Made by a program: the position numbers and the translations under genes. This document shows, one piece after another, positions 1-12,045 of a stretch of DNA of 64,000 nucleotides (within the stretch, counting starts at the first letter, position 1; every line of letters starts with the position of its first letter). Source of the stretch: Mytilus californianus (Eukaryota > Mollusca > Bivalvia > Mytilida > Mytilidae); contig NW_026262690.1 of NCBI RefSeq assembly GCF_021869535.1, forward strand, positions 89,883,995 to 89,947,994, read 5' to 3'. The notes below the pieces were generated by a model. That model searched no databases and was not told the DNA's origin. It saw only the letters and a program-made list of their open reading frames with translations.

Positions 1-373
1 CGCTTAACAAGGGAGTATTTCTTTTAAACAACGTTTATGTAGCACTGGTTATGAAATGATCGAGGTGTATTTCCACTATAATACGTTTTCATAGCACTGC
101 TACTGGGTTGTTCGAGGTTTTTGACACATATATAACGTTCATGTAACACTGGTGATCCGTTGTTCGATGTGTTTGATCCCTAGATAACGTTCATACAACA
201 CCGGTACAAAGTTGTGATAGGAATATGATCCTTAGAAAATTTTCATATAGCACTGTAACTGAGTTGTTCGAGGTATATGACCCTAGATAACATACATACA
301 ACACTAGTTCTAAGTTGTGATAGGAAAATGATCCTTAGAAAATGTTCATATAGCACTGTAACTGATTTCTTCG
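1..373. repeat. Degenerate ~52-bp tandem repeat (satellite-like), block 1
   Basis: Successive units read roughly ACACTGGTACTGAGTTGTTC, then GAGGTGTATGACCCCTAGAT, then AACGTTCATACA, with a period near 52 bp and many substitutions. The block runs in from the left window edge and ends where an inverted-repeat element begins near 374. Related blocks occur at 1967-2175, 4350-5240, 37500-37720 and 39120-40135. No coding potential is visible. Confidence 0.75.
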
Positions 374-465
374 AGGTATATGAACTAGTGTTGTCAAGTT
401 GAACATTTTTACGTAACCGGTTACACGGATAATCTTTCGACCAATAAACTAGTTACCCGGTTAAA

Positions 466-680
466 AGAAAAAAGTAAAATCACAAAAATACCGAACTCCG
501 AGGAAAATTCAAAACGGAAAGTCCCTAATCCAATGGCAAAATCAAAAGCTCAAACACATCAAACGAATGGATAACAACTGTCATATATTCCTGACTTGGT
601 ACAGGCATTTTCTAATGTAGAAAATGGTGGATTACACCTGGTTTCATTGCTAGTTAAAGTTAATGTATACAGAAAATGTA
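466..680 (+). repeat. Dispersed repeat family X (AAAATACCGAACTCC)
   Basis: The sequence from AGTAAAATCACAAAAATACC through the block ending near GACTTGGTACAGGC matches a second copy starting at 57534 and shorter copies at 33828, 7756 and 47115. It lies inside the inverted-repeat element and is non-coding. The short minus-strand frame across it (559-783) is not supported as a gene. Confidence 0.7.
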
Positions 681-1389
681 CCATAAGGATGACTGAGTAA
701 AGAAATATGGTAAAACACTTCCATAAATTGGGTGTTCTCTTGTCTGTGTGGAATGTATGAACTTTGCAGCCAGGTCTGGTCATAGTGGGGACATTAAATC
801 CGATGCCTCTTGTATACTATTAAGAAAGTGTCGCGCTCTTTGCTCGTTAATAACAGTTGTAGCACCTCTCTAGGGTCAGTAGGTGGGCTGTTTCAAGTCT
901 TAATTTCTGTCAAATATAACCTTATTTTATAATATAGCATTCCAAATGTCCTACCGTCCATACCGGTAGACCCTTACTACACGACCTGCAAATTGAATTA
1001 ATTGTTAATGTGTTCTCATCATGAATATGCATGAAATATTTTTCACTAAACGTTACGCAAAAATAATCATTCAATTAACAAACAGCAAAAACAAAGAAAT
1101 GTGTGCAGTATCACGGTGTATGGTTATATAAAATGATGTATTAAAGTTTTACGTCACACCTTTTCCTAAAACATAAGTTATAGTTCATGGCTAATAAATC
1201 TCGCATTTTAAAACATTCTCAAAAAATCGCAATAATAAGTGAACGCAATAATTTCTGAATTTACAGTATTGATCTTAACGTTTAGGTTTACTCAATATTA
1301 TGTTAAAATGAAAAGCACAACTAAATCGTAAAATTTGATCAGATTACAATTGTTCGATATATGTTTTACACACCTTTACAAATCATAGA

Positions 1390-1680
1390 TATAAGAAGAT
1401 GTGGTATGAGTGCCAATGAAACTTTCCATCTTAGTCACAATTTGTAAAAGTAAACCATTATAGGTCAAAGTACAGCCTTCAACACGGAGCTTTGGCTCAC
1501 ACCGAACAGAAAGCTATAAAGGGCCCCTAAATTACTAGTTTAAAACATTTAAACAGGAAAACCGATGGTCTAATCTATATAAAAAACGAGAAACACTTAT
1601 GAACCACATAAACAAACGACAACCACTGAACATCAGGTTCCTGACATAGGGAAGGTGCATGTTTACTTAAGGTTTAGTCT
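1390..1680 (+). repeat. Dispersed repeat family G (AAGATGTGGTATGAGTGCC)
   Basis: It begins near ATAAGAAGATGTGGTATGAG and continues through AACACGGAGCTTTGGCTCAC and CAACCACTGAACATCAGGTT to CTGACATAGG. The same order of blocks appears inverted at 58250-58594 and diverged at 30872-31180. Fragments of its first 60-70 bp occur at 7003, 34270, 43455 and 46225. Confidence 0.75.
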
Positions 1681-1966
1681 AAAGCTGATACTAGACAAAG
1701 TGTCTTCGTGCTAATTAATTAGGTAAAATTGAAATGTGTGCATTGTTAATTAAGTCCCAAATGAACTTGATATTGATCTCGTTAAGTACCACGATGATCA
1801 TTTCAAAATATTATTATTTTTTTTATGATTTCAATATACATTTATATCAAAGCTATTAAAAAATGAAAACGGTCCGATTCATCGGTTAATGATTTAAGTT
1901 TTTGATAATCGGTCCTTCCGACAGTTACCCAGATAACCAGTTAATCGTTGACAACACTTATATATT

Positions 1967-2175
1967 ACCACTAGATTATGTTTATACAACAATGGTACTG
2001 AGTTATTAGCGGTATATCATCCATAGAAATCGTTCCTTCAACACTGGTACTGAGATAATCGAGGTGTTTCACCCGAACCAACGTACATTTAACACTGGTA
2101 CTGAGATGTCCGATGTGTTTAACCCCTAGATAACATTCAATAACACTGGTACTGAGATGTTGGAGGTTTATGATC
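1967..2175. repeat. Degenerate ~52-bp tandem repeat, block 2
   Basis: About four units resembling block 1, including ACACTGGTACTGAGATGTTC and GATAACATTCAATAACACTG. The paralogous block is 37500-37720. Confidence 0.7.
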
Positions 2176-2351
2176 TCTTTATCCTACCTCCTATACATAT
2201 ATAGGAATATCATTGGTTTAAAGCGATCATGTAGAGACCCTGTTTATTTAATATTGGGTTAGTATTTTAATACACGGTTAGTACCAGTGCTACGTTCCTT
2301 TATAACAACAATATGACGTTGAAGAAAAATCTAAAACGTTTTGCCTATTAA

Positions 2352-2768
2352 TAGGTATCAAAGGTGTGGCTTATAATTGGATACGCCAGACGCGTGTTTC
2401 GTCTACATATGACTCATCAGTGACGCTCAAATCAAAATAAACAGAAAGCCAAACAAGTATAAAGTTGAAGAGCATTGAAGACCAAAATTCCAAAAAATTG
2501 TGCCAAATACGGCTAAGGTAATCTATGCTTGGGATAGAAAATCCTTAGTATTTCGAAAAATTCATACTTTTGCAAACACTTAATTTATAAAAATGACCAC
2601 ATAATTGATATTCATGTTAACACCGAAGTGCTGACTACTGGGCTGGTGATACCCTCGGGGACGAAACGTCCACCAGCAGTGGCATCGACCCAGTGGTGTA
2701 AATAGTTATCAAAAATACCAGGCTTATAATTTGATACGATGACGCGCGTTTCGTCAGAAGATTAAAGG
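2352..2768 (+). repeat. Dispersed repeat family C (GCGTTTCGTC), insertion private to copy A
   Basis: The interval starts near TAGGTATCAAAGGTGTGG, contains GACGCGTGTTTCGTCTACAT, an internal block GACGAAACGTCCACCAGCAG, and ends GACGCGCGTTTCGTCAGAAG. Copy B at about 37893 runs straight from CCCATTAA into AGGCTAAC, so copy A carries an insertion there flanked by ATTAA. Relatives occur at 51417-51587 (inverted), 59455-59600 (inverted), 25600-25830, 62780-62890 and 63470-63620. Confidence 0.75.
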
Positions 2769-2895
2769 CTAACATTTTGTTATTGTTGGTATTTGTTTTT
2801 ATATAGACCAATGAAAGTAGGTTCTTTATATTGAAAACTTGATCATTTTAATAGGCCACTAGTCGGTATTCCACATATCAAGATAGTCGGTAAGA

Positions 2896-3235
2896 TGAAT
2901 TCCTGACAGAGTGTGCTAATGACCCGAAACGATATATACGGGGTCAATAATTATCGTATTAAGTCACTAGCACACTGTATAACTAATAATATAACGTTCA
3001 TTTATCATATATTTAGTACTGAATACAGAAATTTTGTATATTTAATAAAGGTTCTTTTCTCCAGTCTGTATCATCTACCCTGTATCGCATATCCCGAATC
3101 GCATACCCCGTACTGCACCCCTCTCGGAACATCTCGAGACAGTTTTCTGAACTCCTCAGTTGTTATCCGCTTGAGATTTCAGAAGATGACAAGGAAGGAC
3201 ATGTTAACCCTCTTGCTACCGGAGGGACACACGTG
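2896..3235. repeat. Insertion of ~340 bp private to copy A
   Basis: Copy B (about 38021-38040) reads directly across this point, whereas copy A holds about 340 extra bases including the low-copy block CCTCTTGCTACCGGAGGGAC. A 111-codon open frame (2913-3248) lies almost wholly within the insertion. I see no protein signature in it and treat it as chance. Confidence 0.55.
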
Positions 3236-4227
3236 TTCATATATTTAATTTATGCAAGCACTTGTTCATTACCGCATCTCTTTTAAATAAAACACCAAAG
3301 AATAAAGTAAAATCTTTTTCTTCAATAGGTCTCCAATGTAACGTCATCAAGGCGTGACGTCATATATCGAATGACGTCAAAGTTGGACATATGACGTACA
3401 GTTGTGGTATTTCCTGGCATGATATGAATGTACATGTAACCACATTTAATAAGCGACAACAAGAGGTTTAAATTGCAGTCCGAAAACAGTGGAAATGGGA
3501 GAAAAACAGAATTTACTTCAGCCATGCCTGAAATTTGTTCATATCGAACATCGTTTTTCTGAATGTGTTTGTAAAATTTAAAACAAAGAACAAAGACTGG
3601 TCATCTCAGAGTGAGGAAAATGAGGTTCCCCTTTCATTTCCTCTGTCCGCGGACTACGGCATAACATTGACGAATTCTAGACACTTTGGTACTGAGACAA
3701 ATAGGCGCCAGGACAATTCGGCATCCGTGAAAACATTTCGGTACTCAAGAAAGACAGTTCGGTATCAAGACGAATCACCACCTAGACAATCGGTGCCTCA
3801 TAAAGCTACCCATTTTTATATTCTACTGTTGAGCTTTCAGACCTTATTATTTACAACTAATTGTGTGGCCACAATGATCTGATACTGGTGTAGGGTTTCT
3901 TAGAACTAAATACATGTTTTCGATTTGGCAATTTTATGTATTTTTTGGGGTCAGTCAAACCAAATGATTCATAACATGAAATAATTTAGGGGACAATCAT
4001 TTAATTCTTAGGGAAGGACTAGCAAATTCGATATTGTCAGAATGCTGATTTCCAACTTGAAGGCGACCACATTACTTATTTTCACTTACTAAGTAGACCA
4101 GGGCCAGAATATTTTTCTGCTTGTCCAAAAAGTGAAACAAAATATAATTTAATATTTTGATCGAGACCTCAATTTAGAAAAATAAAGTCCTCTGTTTGAA
4201 TATATGATAAAGTGATTAATACATGGC
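3236..4227. other. Duplicated non-coding DNA, no gene seen
   Basis: This kilobase is closely matched by 38035-39010 in copy B. The short frames at 3322-3525 (minus) and 3535-3882 (plus) do not both survive in copy B, and the plus frame is broken there. The pattern is that of drifting non-coding sequence. Confidence 0.6.
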
Positions 4228-4338
4228 AAAATCCGTATTGCATGATGTATCAACTCGACCAATATCAGTTCTTGGGCCTTCGTCCCTCTGGCTGATATTC
4301 GTTACTCGGGCTGGTACAACATGTGATACGGATTTTAC
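4228..4338. mobile_element. Palindromic MITE-like element (copy A)
   Basis: The left arm AAAATCCGTATTGCATGATG is mirrored by the right arm ending CATGTGATACGGATTTT, and the arms continue inward through ACCAATATCAG and CTGATATTCG. The whole 110-bp interval can fold into one hairpin. The paralogous copy at 39008-39118 keeps the same layout, so it predates the segmental duplication. Confidence 0.7.
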
Positions 4339-4349
4339 TGTATATATAT

Positions 4350-5240
4350 TATTCTCTATATAATACTGGTACTGAAATGTTCGAGGTGTATTGCCCCTAG
4401 ATAAAGTTCATATAACACTGGTACAGAGTTGTGTAAGGTGTTTGACCCCTAGAATACGTCCATTAACTGAGTTGTTGGAGATAAATGACTGTAAACAATG
4501 TTTATTCAACACTAGTCTGAGTTGTACAAGGTATATGACCACTTTAAAATATTTATACAGCCCTAGGACTGATTTGTTATTTGTGTGTGACCCCAATAAA
4601 AGGGTGTTGTAGAACTGTTACTGATTTATTTGGTGTATGACCCGTGGATAAAATTTATACACCACTGGTACTGAGTTTTGCCCTATTTATGACCCTACAT
4701 AAAGTTCCCTTTTCTAATTGTACCGAATTGTTTGCGGTGTATGACCCCTAAATGTCATTCATACACCAATGATACTGAGTTCTTATGAGTTTTTTTACCC
4801 AAAGATAACTGATACACAGTTGTGCATGGTAAATATGTATATGACTCATAAATAATGTTATACACCACTGGTACTGAGTTTATCGAGGTGTATGACCATT
4901 ATATGACGTTCATACAGTACTAATACTAATTATTCGAGGGGAATGACCACTAAAAAACTTTCATGTTACACCAGGGCAGAGTAGGTCGAGGTTCATGGCT
5001 ACTTGATAATGTTCATACAACGCCCGAAATGATTTGAGTGAGGTGCAAAAACCCTAGATAACGTTCATACAACACTAGAAATAATTTGTGCGAGGTGTTA
5101 ATCCCCTAGATAACGTTTATACAACACTGGAAATGATTTGTGCGAGTTGAAAAACCCTTAAATAACATCCATACAACACTGGAAATAATTTGTGCGAGGT
5201 GTAAAACCCCTAGAAAACGTTCATACAACTGTCATATAGT
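4350..5240. repeat. Degenerate ~52-bp tandem repeat, block 3
   Basis: About 16 units of the ACACTGGTACTGAG...GATAACGTTCATAC repeat, many lightly rearranged. The block is paralogous to 39120-40135. Open frames 4391-4612 and 4408-4596 lie within the repeat and are not genes. Confidence 0.75.
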
Positions 5241-5312
5241 AATTTTTTATGAATTAACGTATTGCAGCTTTTGCAACATGGAGAGATTAGTAGTAGATTT
5301 TAATAAACTACT

Positions 5313-6395
5313 CAAATGATAACCAATCCAAAAACACAATAAGTTACAACATATACAAATGAATGTTTATACACACAAACGGTAATTGTCATCTTATTCT
5401 TTAATTATACGAGTCCTTTCATTTTCAAACGGGTTTTCCAATTGAAGTTTCAAAGTAAATCGGTAATATATAATAACATATTTCACCAATCAAATAAGCA
5501 AACACTTTAACAGGTGAAAAGTCTCCGAAGTAAATTATTATAGGAGCTAATTGATAATCTTTAAAAAAAATCTACCGCTAAACTAATATCTTAAATAGAA
5601 AGTCATATTCAGCTAAGATTTACATTTTTCAGTTTAAATAATATAAAGTCTTTAAGAAGATATGTGATTTGAACATCTGATGCAAGAATTTTGATACCAA
5701 AATATCATCAAAATGAAGAAATTGTTCAAATATGAATTTTACAATACGACGTTACTGTTAAAGTCAGAAGAATTACCCTTGAGATGTCCTTCAAAGTGAT
5801 GCAAATTTGAAGACCATGATTCCATCTTTAAGATCGTTGTAAGAATAAACAACGATTGACATGATCTTCGCGTGAAGATGAAATAAAAGGTTTTGGACGA
5901 TTTTGGATGCATAATGAAAATAGTAAAGGTTTCAAAAGGTCCTCAACAGACGCAAGTTTGGATATAAAAAGAATTTTTTTTGTATACTATTCACAATCAT
6001 CTATCTACGCTCAAATGGTTTAAAACATCTTTCGCTCATAAAGGCACATCAATTTAAAATTTCACTCAAATGGTGAAAAAGTCTAGCTGAAATTTACACT
6101 TTTTTGTTTGCTCAGACATCCTTTTTATTTCGCTCAAATGTCAAATGTTCATTGATTATGAAATTGTCAGTTGCTGTTTTGATTACATGTGATGTTTTAA
6201 AAATTTGGCTCGAACACTCGATCCTGACCTGATGTAATATTATAATCTTATGTCGAAGGTCTCGATCGATTCATATTTTTTTCTATTCTTTTTTCCTCTG
6301 GTTTCTTTTTCCTAGACATCGATTTACGGAGATTGTAAAGTGACTTTAGTAAATAACAACAGCCCAACAATGTTACATCTGTAAATTTGCGGAAT
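5313..6395. other. Copy A-specific AT-rich stretch without a gene
   Basis: Homology to copy B is lost between TAATAAACT at 5312 and the TATGTATATT block near 6400. In copy B this interval is occupied by the Penelope-like element and adjoining DNA. I see no open frame longer than about 60 codons, no tRNA and no clear repeat. Confidence 0.5.
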
Positions 6396-7002
6396 ATATA
6401 TATGTATATTTTGCGTAGTATTTTATGGAATATTCTGTCAGTGATTGGACTGATATGCGATTTTAATTCGATTTAAAACGTATATATCGAAGTGAATTCT
6501 CATGAATATTTATAAGAACCTATTATTAGGGTTATAATTCAGCTACGAGTAACACTATGAAGTTTTTGTCGAGTGAGCACAGCAAACGAGCTTAATAAAG
6601 CTTTATATAATGGTCTTGAGCAGCTGATATTTTTTCAATATAAATATGACGAAAACCTAGAGAATTCATTTATACGATTGTATATTTGTTTTGTTCATGA
6701 TAGAAGTAATGATTTTATTTGTTTTAATAGCAAACTGGATGATAACTTGATAAGTTCGAGTCAAACTTAAAAAGTCGGTTTAAAAAAAAATGCCGTCGTT
6801 AATAAGTCAGATTATGAAGATTGAGTAATTCATGTTTGACGTTACAAAGACGTGATATTCAAATGTATGGAGAGCTGATGTGAGTGATACAGCCCCATGA
6901 ATTAAGACAATAAGTACTAATTTTAAAAATCAATAGGAAGTTGTAAAAGTTTTTTTTATTTTTTCTCATTTAAAGAAAACAGCTGTGAATTTTCTAACAA
7001 AG

Positions 7003-7070
7003 ATATAAGAAGATGTCGTATGAGTGCCAATGAGACAACTCTCCAATTTGTAAAAGTAAACATCTCCATT
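7003..7070 (+). repeat. Fragment of repeat family G
   Basis: AAGATGTCGTATGAGTGCC followed by AATGAGACAACTCTCC matches the first 60-70 bp of family G. The same fragment is present at 43455 and 46225 in the two tandem units of copy B, so it predates the segmental duplication. Confidence 0.6.
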
Positions 7071-8168
7071 TTCACACTTAATATACATATGTTTCAAGTA
7101 AAGAACAATATCTGTTTGTAAGATGCTTTGAAGAAATTTTTTATTAGAAGCAGCAATAAAAAAGGTCTTTATAGCCAGTACATTCTAGTTCAACCTGAAA
7201 AAGAAAGTTCAGAAATCTTTACATATATTCCTCTTTTATATTCGTTGTATGAATGTTAATTAGATATAAAACATATGTGCAGGTCATGTCCTCTCCTACC
7301 CTTTTAGAGTAAAAATCATAGAGTTTCAAATATAACAAGATCAATATGCTATTGTAATGATTTAATACTTTCAATAACTAAGATCAATTTCACATTTAAT
7401 GGCAAGTAACAAATAACCAACAGCGACAATTGAACATTGATCATGGCAAAGAGAATTTTGGGATTAATAATGCACATTTAATAAACCTTTTCGATAGAGC
7501 ATTCACTCTAACTTGCACTTTGAAGCAACAAATTATTCATAAACATGAAAGAAAGGGTAGAATCGACGAACGATAAAGAAAACATTTACATTTGAGTTAA
7601 AAGCCATGAAGTTTGTTTAGTATAAAAATGTTACATCGATCAGGAAACGAATTTCAGAGCTTCGGTATCGATATGATATTTAGTTTGATGATGATTGATG
7701 GTTTTCCATTGCTCTATTCTTATCATCTTTCTCATTTTATGAAGCTTATGAAAAAATTAGAATAACAAAAATACCGAACTCTAAAGGAAATTCAAAACGG
7801 AAAGACGAATCCATGACCTATACTTTAACTTATCCCCCATTTTGATAATATGACTTCTTATCCAGTTAGATGTATCTTTCATCAAACGTGGGAAATGCTT
7901 TTGTTTGATTTATTTTTCCCATTTGGTGTTTTTTCTTTTGTTTCTATTTTTGCTTTTGTAATTAATTCATTTGTGATAAACAGGGAAATGACTCACCTCA
8001 TGGAGTATCACAAATGACGAAAATGCTCTCGTTTTCTTAAATAGTAAATATGTTTTATAACAAACTGTGACGATGTTCGATTTTACTTTATTTACTGTAT
8101 ACGATCTATCTTTATAGGAAATAAGATTCATTGATGATAAGTGACCTTGTCTCGTTTTTCATTCATCA

Positions 8169-8184
8169 GGGGGGGGGGGGGGGG
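8169..8184 (+). repeat. Poly-G run of 16 at the SINE head
   Basis: Sixteen consecutive G residues precede GCATCAGTGGCC. The paralogous site (about 47524-47528) has only five. The length difference between copies shows an expansion in A or a contraction in B. Confidence 0.85.
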
Positions 8185-8500
8185 CATCAGTGGCCGAGTG
8201 GTCTAAGAAGTTGACTGTCTGGTGAATTTTTATTGTACATATTTGAATATAATTTTATTTTATCAAGAGAAAAGTAGTCGAACTACGGTTTCATTAGCCT
8301 GTCAACACTGGGGGTTGTGAGTTCGAATCCCGCACGTGGCAGGTGCGCTCGACTCCAATCTTATTTGACTAGGATTTCAGTTTTCCAAACGAAGGTCAGT
8401 AGTTTTCTCCGGGCACTTCAGCTTCTTCCACCAATAAAATCTGACTGCTACGAAATAGCACAATAGTGCTTAAAGTGGCGTTAAACATAAATCAATCATA
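8185..8500 (+). mobile_element. tRNA-derived SINE with split head (copy A)
   Basis: An A-box-like TGGCCGAGTGGTC at 8191-8203 and a B-box-like GTTCGAATCC at 8321-8330 give the RNA polymerase III promoter layout of a tRNA-derived SINE. The tail contains CTCCGGGCACTTCAGCTTC, CCACCAATAAAATCTGAC and GTGGCGTTAAACATAAATC. I associate that tail with molluscan SINE families (compare the published Meta-domain SINEs), but the family name is not proven here. About 117 nt separate the two boxes, more than in a normal tRNA head, consistent with an internal insertion. Confidence 0.75.
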
Positions 8501-9221
8501 TCAAATCGTGTTACCTTCCGTTTACGTTTTCTACTTTTATCATTTAATACTTTTCGAGACATTTTCTTCATAAATTTGCAAGTTTTACTCCTCAACATAA
8601 TTTATGAAATAGTTTGTCTTTGCCTTTTATCTTAAGAGCTGTCTATGCCAGGAAACAAATTGCAAATACGAGTGCTTGTGTTTGTGCGATATTGACAGAA
8701 AAATATTTGATAATCACAAGGAACAATATAATATTAATATATTTTGATCCATTTGAGCATATAAAATCCAAAAAAAGACGATGCTCCAAAGGGGTTATAG
8801 AAATACTAGTAAGAGTACAGACAATGTCTTGGTCAAAATACATAAGGCGACCCCTCCTCCCTTCTACTCTTAAAAAATGCACAAAAGTTACTCAGAGAAA
8901 AAAAAATATTGAGCATCAGTATGCCCATCTAAAACTTGGAGCTTCGCTTATCTGTTCAATGCGGAAATGGGAAATTTCTACTTTTAACGAAAAAATCGAG
9001 GAAATCTGGAAAATTTTATTTGAATACCTTATTAGGTAAGAAAGATGTCTATGAAAATTTACGTAAAATGATTCTGATATACTTGAAAAAAATGGTAAAA
9101 AGCATTGAAGACAATAAAGTCCCAACAGAACCGTCCAAATCCTGTTTACGTGAACCTTACCTGAGGAGTTGTAACCTTTGTTCTTACCTAAGTCTTATGC
9201 ATTGTCGCTGTATCTTTTATC

Positions 9222-9227
9222 TTTATT
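9222..9227 (-). terminator. Candidate poly(A) signal of gene A
   Basis: On the minus strand the stop codon TAA is followed at once by ATAAA, so an AATAAA hexamer begins at the last base of the stop codon. The same arrangement occurs in gene B at 48561-48566. If it is used, the 3' UTR would be only about 10-30 nt. Another AATAAA lies about 200 nt further downstream (near 9016-9021). Confidence 0.4.
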
Positions 9228-12045
9228 TAACCGCTGTAATCGTAACCATATCCATGTCCTTTGTTTACTATAATTTTTGTTTTACCATTTCCATTACCGC
9301 CGTAAGCGTAACCATATCCATGCCCTTTATTTACTATAATTTTTGTTTTACCATTTCCATAACCGTCGTAGCCGTAACCATATCCATGCCCTTTATTTAC
9401 TATAATTTTTGTTTTACCATTTCCATAACCGTCGTAACCGTAACCATATTCATGACCTTTATTTACTATAATATCTGTGGTTTTACCATTTCCATAACCG
9501 TCATAACCGTAACCATATCCATGTCCTCTATTTCCATAACCGCCGTAACCGTAACCATATCCATGCCCTTTGTTTACTATAATATTCGTTGCTTTACCAT
9601 TTCCATAACCGTCGTAACCGTAACCATATCCATGTCCTTTATTTACTATGATTTTTGTTTTACCACTTCCATAACCGTCGTAACCGTTACCATATCCATG
9701 CCCTTTATTTACTATAATTTTTGTTTTACCATTTCCATAACCACCGTAACCGTAACCATATCCATGTCCTTTATTTACTATAATTTTTGTTTTACCACTG
9801 CCATAACCGTCGTAACTGTAACCATATCCATGTCCCTTATTTACTATAATTTTTGTTTTACCATTTCCATAACCATCGTAACCGTAACCATATCCATGAC
9901 CTTTATTTACTATAATATTCGTTGTTTTACCATTTCCATAACCGTCGTAACCGTAACCATATCCATGTCCTTTATTAACTATAATTTTTGTTTTACCATT
10001 TCCATAACCGTCATAACCGTAACCATATCCATGTCCTCTATTTCCATTACCGCCGTAACCGTAACCATATCCATGCCCTTTGTTTACTATAATATTCGTT
10101 GCTTTACCATTTCCATAACCGTCGTAACCGTAACCATATCCATGTCCTTTATTTACTATAATATGTGTTGTTTTACCATTTCCATAACCGTCGTAACCGT
10201 AACCATATCCATGTCCTTTATTTACTATGATTTTTGTTTTACCACTTCCATAACCGTCGTTACCGTAACCATATCCATGTCCTTTATTTACTATAATTTT
10301 TGTTTTACCATTTCCATAACCGCCGTAACCGTAACCATATCCATGTCCTTTATTTACTATAATATCTGTTGTTTTACCACTTCCATAACCGTCGTAACCG
10401 TAACCATATCCATGCCCTTTATTTACTATAATTTTTGTTTTACCATTTCCATAACCGCCGTAACCGTAACCATATCCATGTCCTTTATTTACTATAATTT
10501 TTGTTTTACCACTGCCATAACCGTCGTAACCGTAACCATATCCATGTCCTTTATTTACTATAATTTTTGTTTTACCATTTCCATAACCGCCGTAACCGTA
10601 ACCATATCCATGTCCTTTATTTACTATAATTTTTGTTTTACCATTTCCATAACCGCCGTAACCGTTACCATATCCATGTCCTTTATTTACTATAATTTTT
10701 GTTTTACCATTTCCATAACCGCCGTAACCGTAACCATATCCATGTCCTTTATTTACTATAATTTTTGTTTTACCATTTCCAGAACCGTCGTAACCGTAAC
10801 CATATCCATGACCTTTATTTACTATAATATCTGTTGTTTTACCATTTCCATAACCGTCATAACCGTAGCCATATCCATGTCCTTTATTTACTATAATTTT
10901 TGTTTTACCATTTCCATAACCGCCGTAACCGTAACCATATCCATGTCCTTTATTTACTATAATTTTTGTTTTACCATTTCTATAACCGCCGTGACCGTTA
11001 CCATATCCATGTCCTTTATTTACTATAATTTTTGTTTTACCATTTCCATAACCGCCGTAACCGTAACCATATCCATGTCCTTTATTTACTATAATTTTTG
11101 TTTTACCATTTCCAGAACCGTCGTAACCGTAACCATATCCATGACCTTTATTTACTATAATATCTGTTGTTTTACCATTTCCATAACCGTCATAACCGTA
11201 GCCATATCCATGTCCTTTATTTACTATAATTTTTGTTTTACCATTTCCATAACCGCCGTAACCGTAACCATATCCATGTCCTTTATTTACTATAATTTTT
11301 GTTTTACCATTTCTATAACCGCCGTAACCGTTACCATATCCATGTCCTTTATTTACTATAATTTTTGTTTTACCATTTCCATAACCGCCGTAACCGTAAC
11401 CATCTCCATGTCCTTTATTTACTATAATTTTTGTTTTACCATTTCCAGAACCGTCGTAACCGTAACCATATCCATGACCTTTATTTACTATAATATCTGT
11501 TGTTTTACCATTTTCATAACCGTCATAACCGTAACCATATCCATGTCCTTTATTTACTATAATTTTTGTTTTACCATTTCCATAACCGTCGTAACCGTAA
11601 CCATATCCATGACCTTTATTTACTATAATATCTGTTGTTTTACCATTTCCATAACCGTCATAACCGTAACCATATCCATGTCCTCTATTTCCATAACCGC
11701 CGTAACCGTTACCATATTCATGCCCTTTGTTTACTATAATATTCGTTGCTTTACCATTTCCATAACCGCCGTAGTCGTAACCATATCCATGACCTTTATT
11801 TACTATGATATCTGTTGTTTTACCATTTCCATAACCGTCGTAACCGTAGCCATATCCATGTCCTTTATTTACTATAATTTTTGTTTTACCATTTCCATAA
11901 CAGTCATAACCATAACCATATCCATGTCCTCTATTTCCATACCCGCCGTAACCGTAACCATATCCATGACCTTTATTTACTATAATATCCGTTGTTTTAC
12001 CATATCCATAACCGTCGTAACCGTAATCATATCCATGTCCTTTTG
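9227..12045 (-). other. Gene A exon 2 (repeat exon)
   Basis: The exon starts after the acceptor TTTAG with CA AAA GGA and stays open for 938 codons to TAA at 9229-9227. The C-terminus GYDYSG is identical to that of gene B. No in-frame stop occurs because the complementary frame lacks TTA, CTA and TCA codons throughout. There is no in-frame ATG in the repeat exon, so translation must start from an upstream exon. Confidence 0.85.

Larger units (their letters stand above)
374..1966. mobile_element. Possible non-autonomous hAT-like element with nested repeats
   Basis: The left end reads AGTGTTGTCAAG near 374-386. The right end, read on the minus strand from about 1966, begins AGTGTTGTCAACG, so the termini are inverted copies of about 12 bp. 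More loosely matching GGTTAC/GGTAAC-rich subterminal sequence follows on both sides. The element interrupts the ~52-bp satellite, which resumes at 1967. It holds two other dispersed repeats (about 466-680 and 1390-1680) and no transposase frame. The hAT assignment is an inference from the CAGTG-like end; flanking 8-bp duplications are at best degenerate. Confidence 0.45.

Noticed and set aside
1..5240. CRISPR-like array (regular repeats of about 52 bp)
   Set aside because: Units are degenerate along their whole length, with no alternation of constant repeat and unique spacer, in a eukaryotic context. This is satellite-like DNA.
8185..8345. Functional tRNA gene
   Set aside because: A-box and B-box are present, but they are 117 nt apart, no cloverleaf with paired acceptor arms can be drawn, and a SINE tail follows. 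It is a tRNA-derived SINE head.
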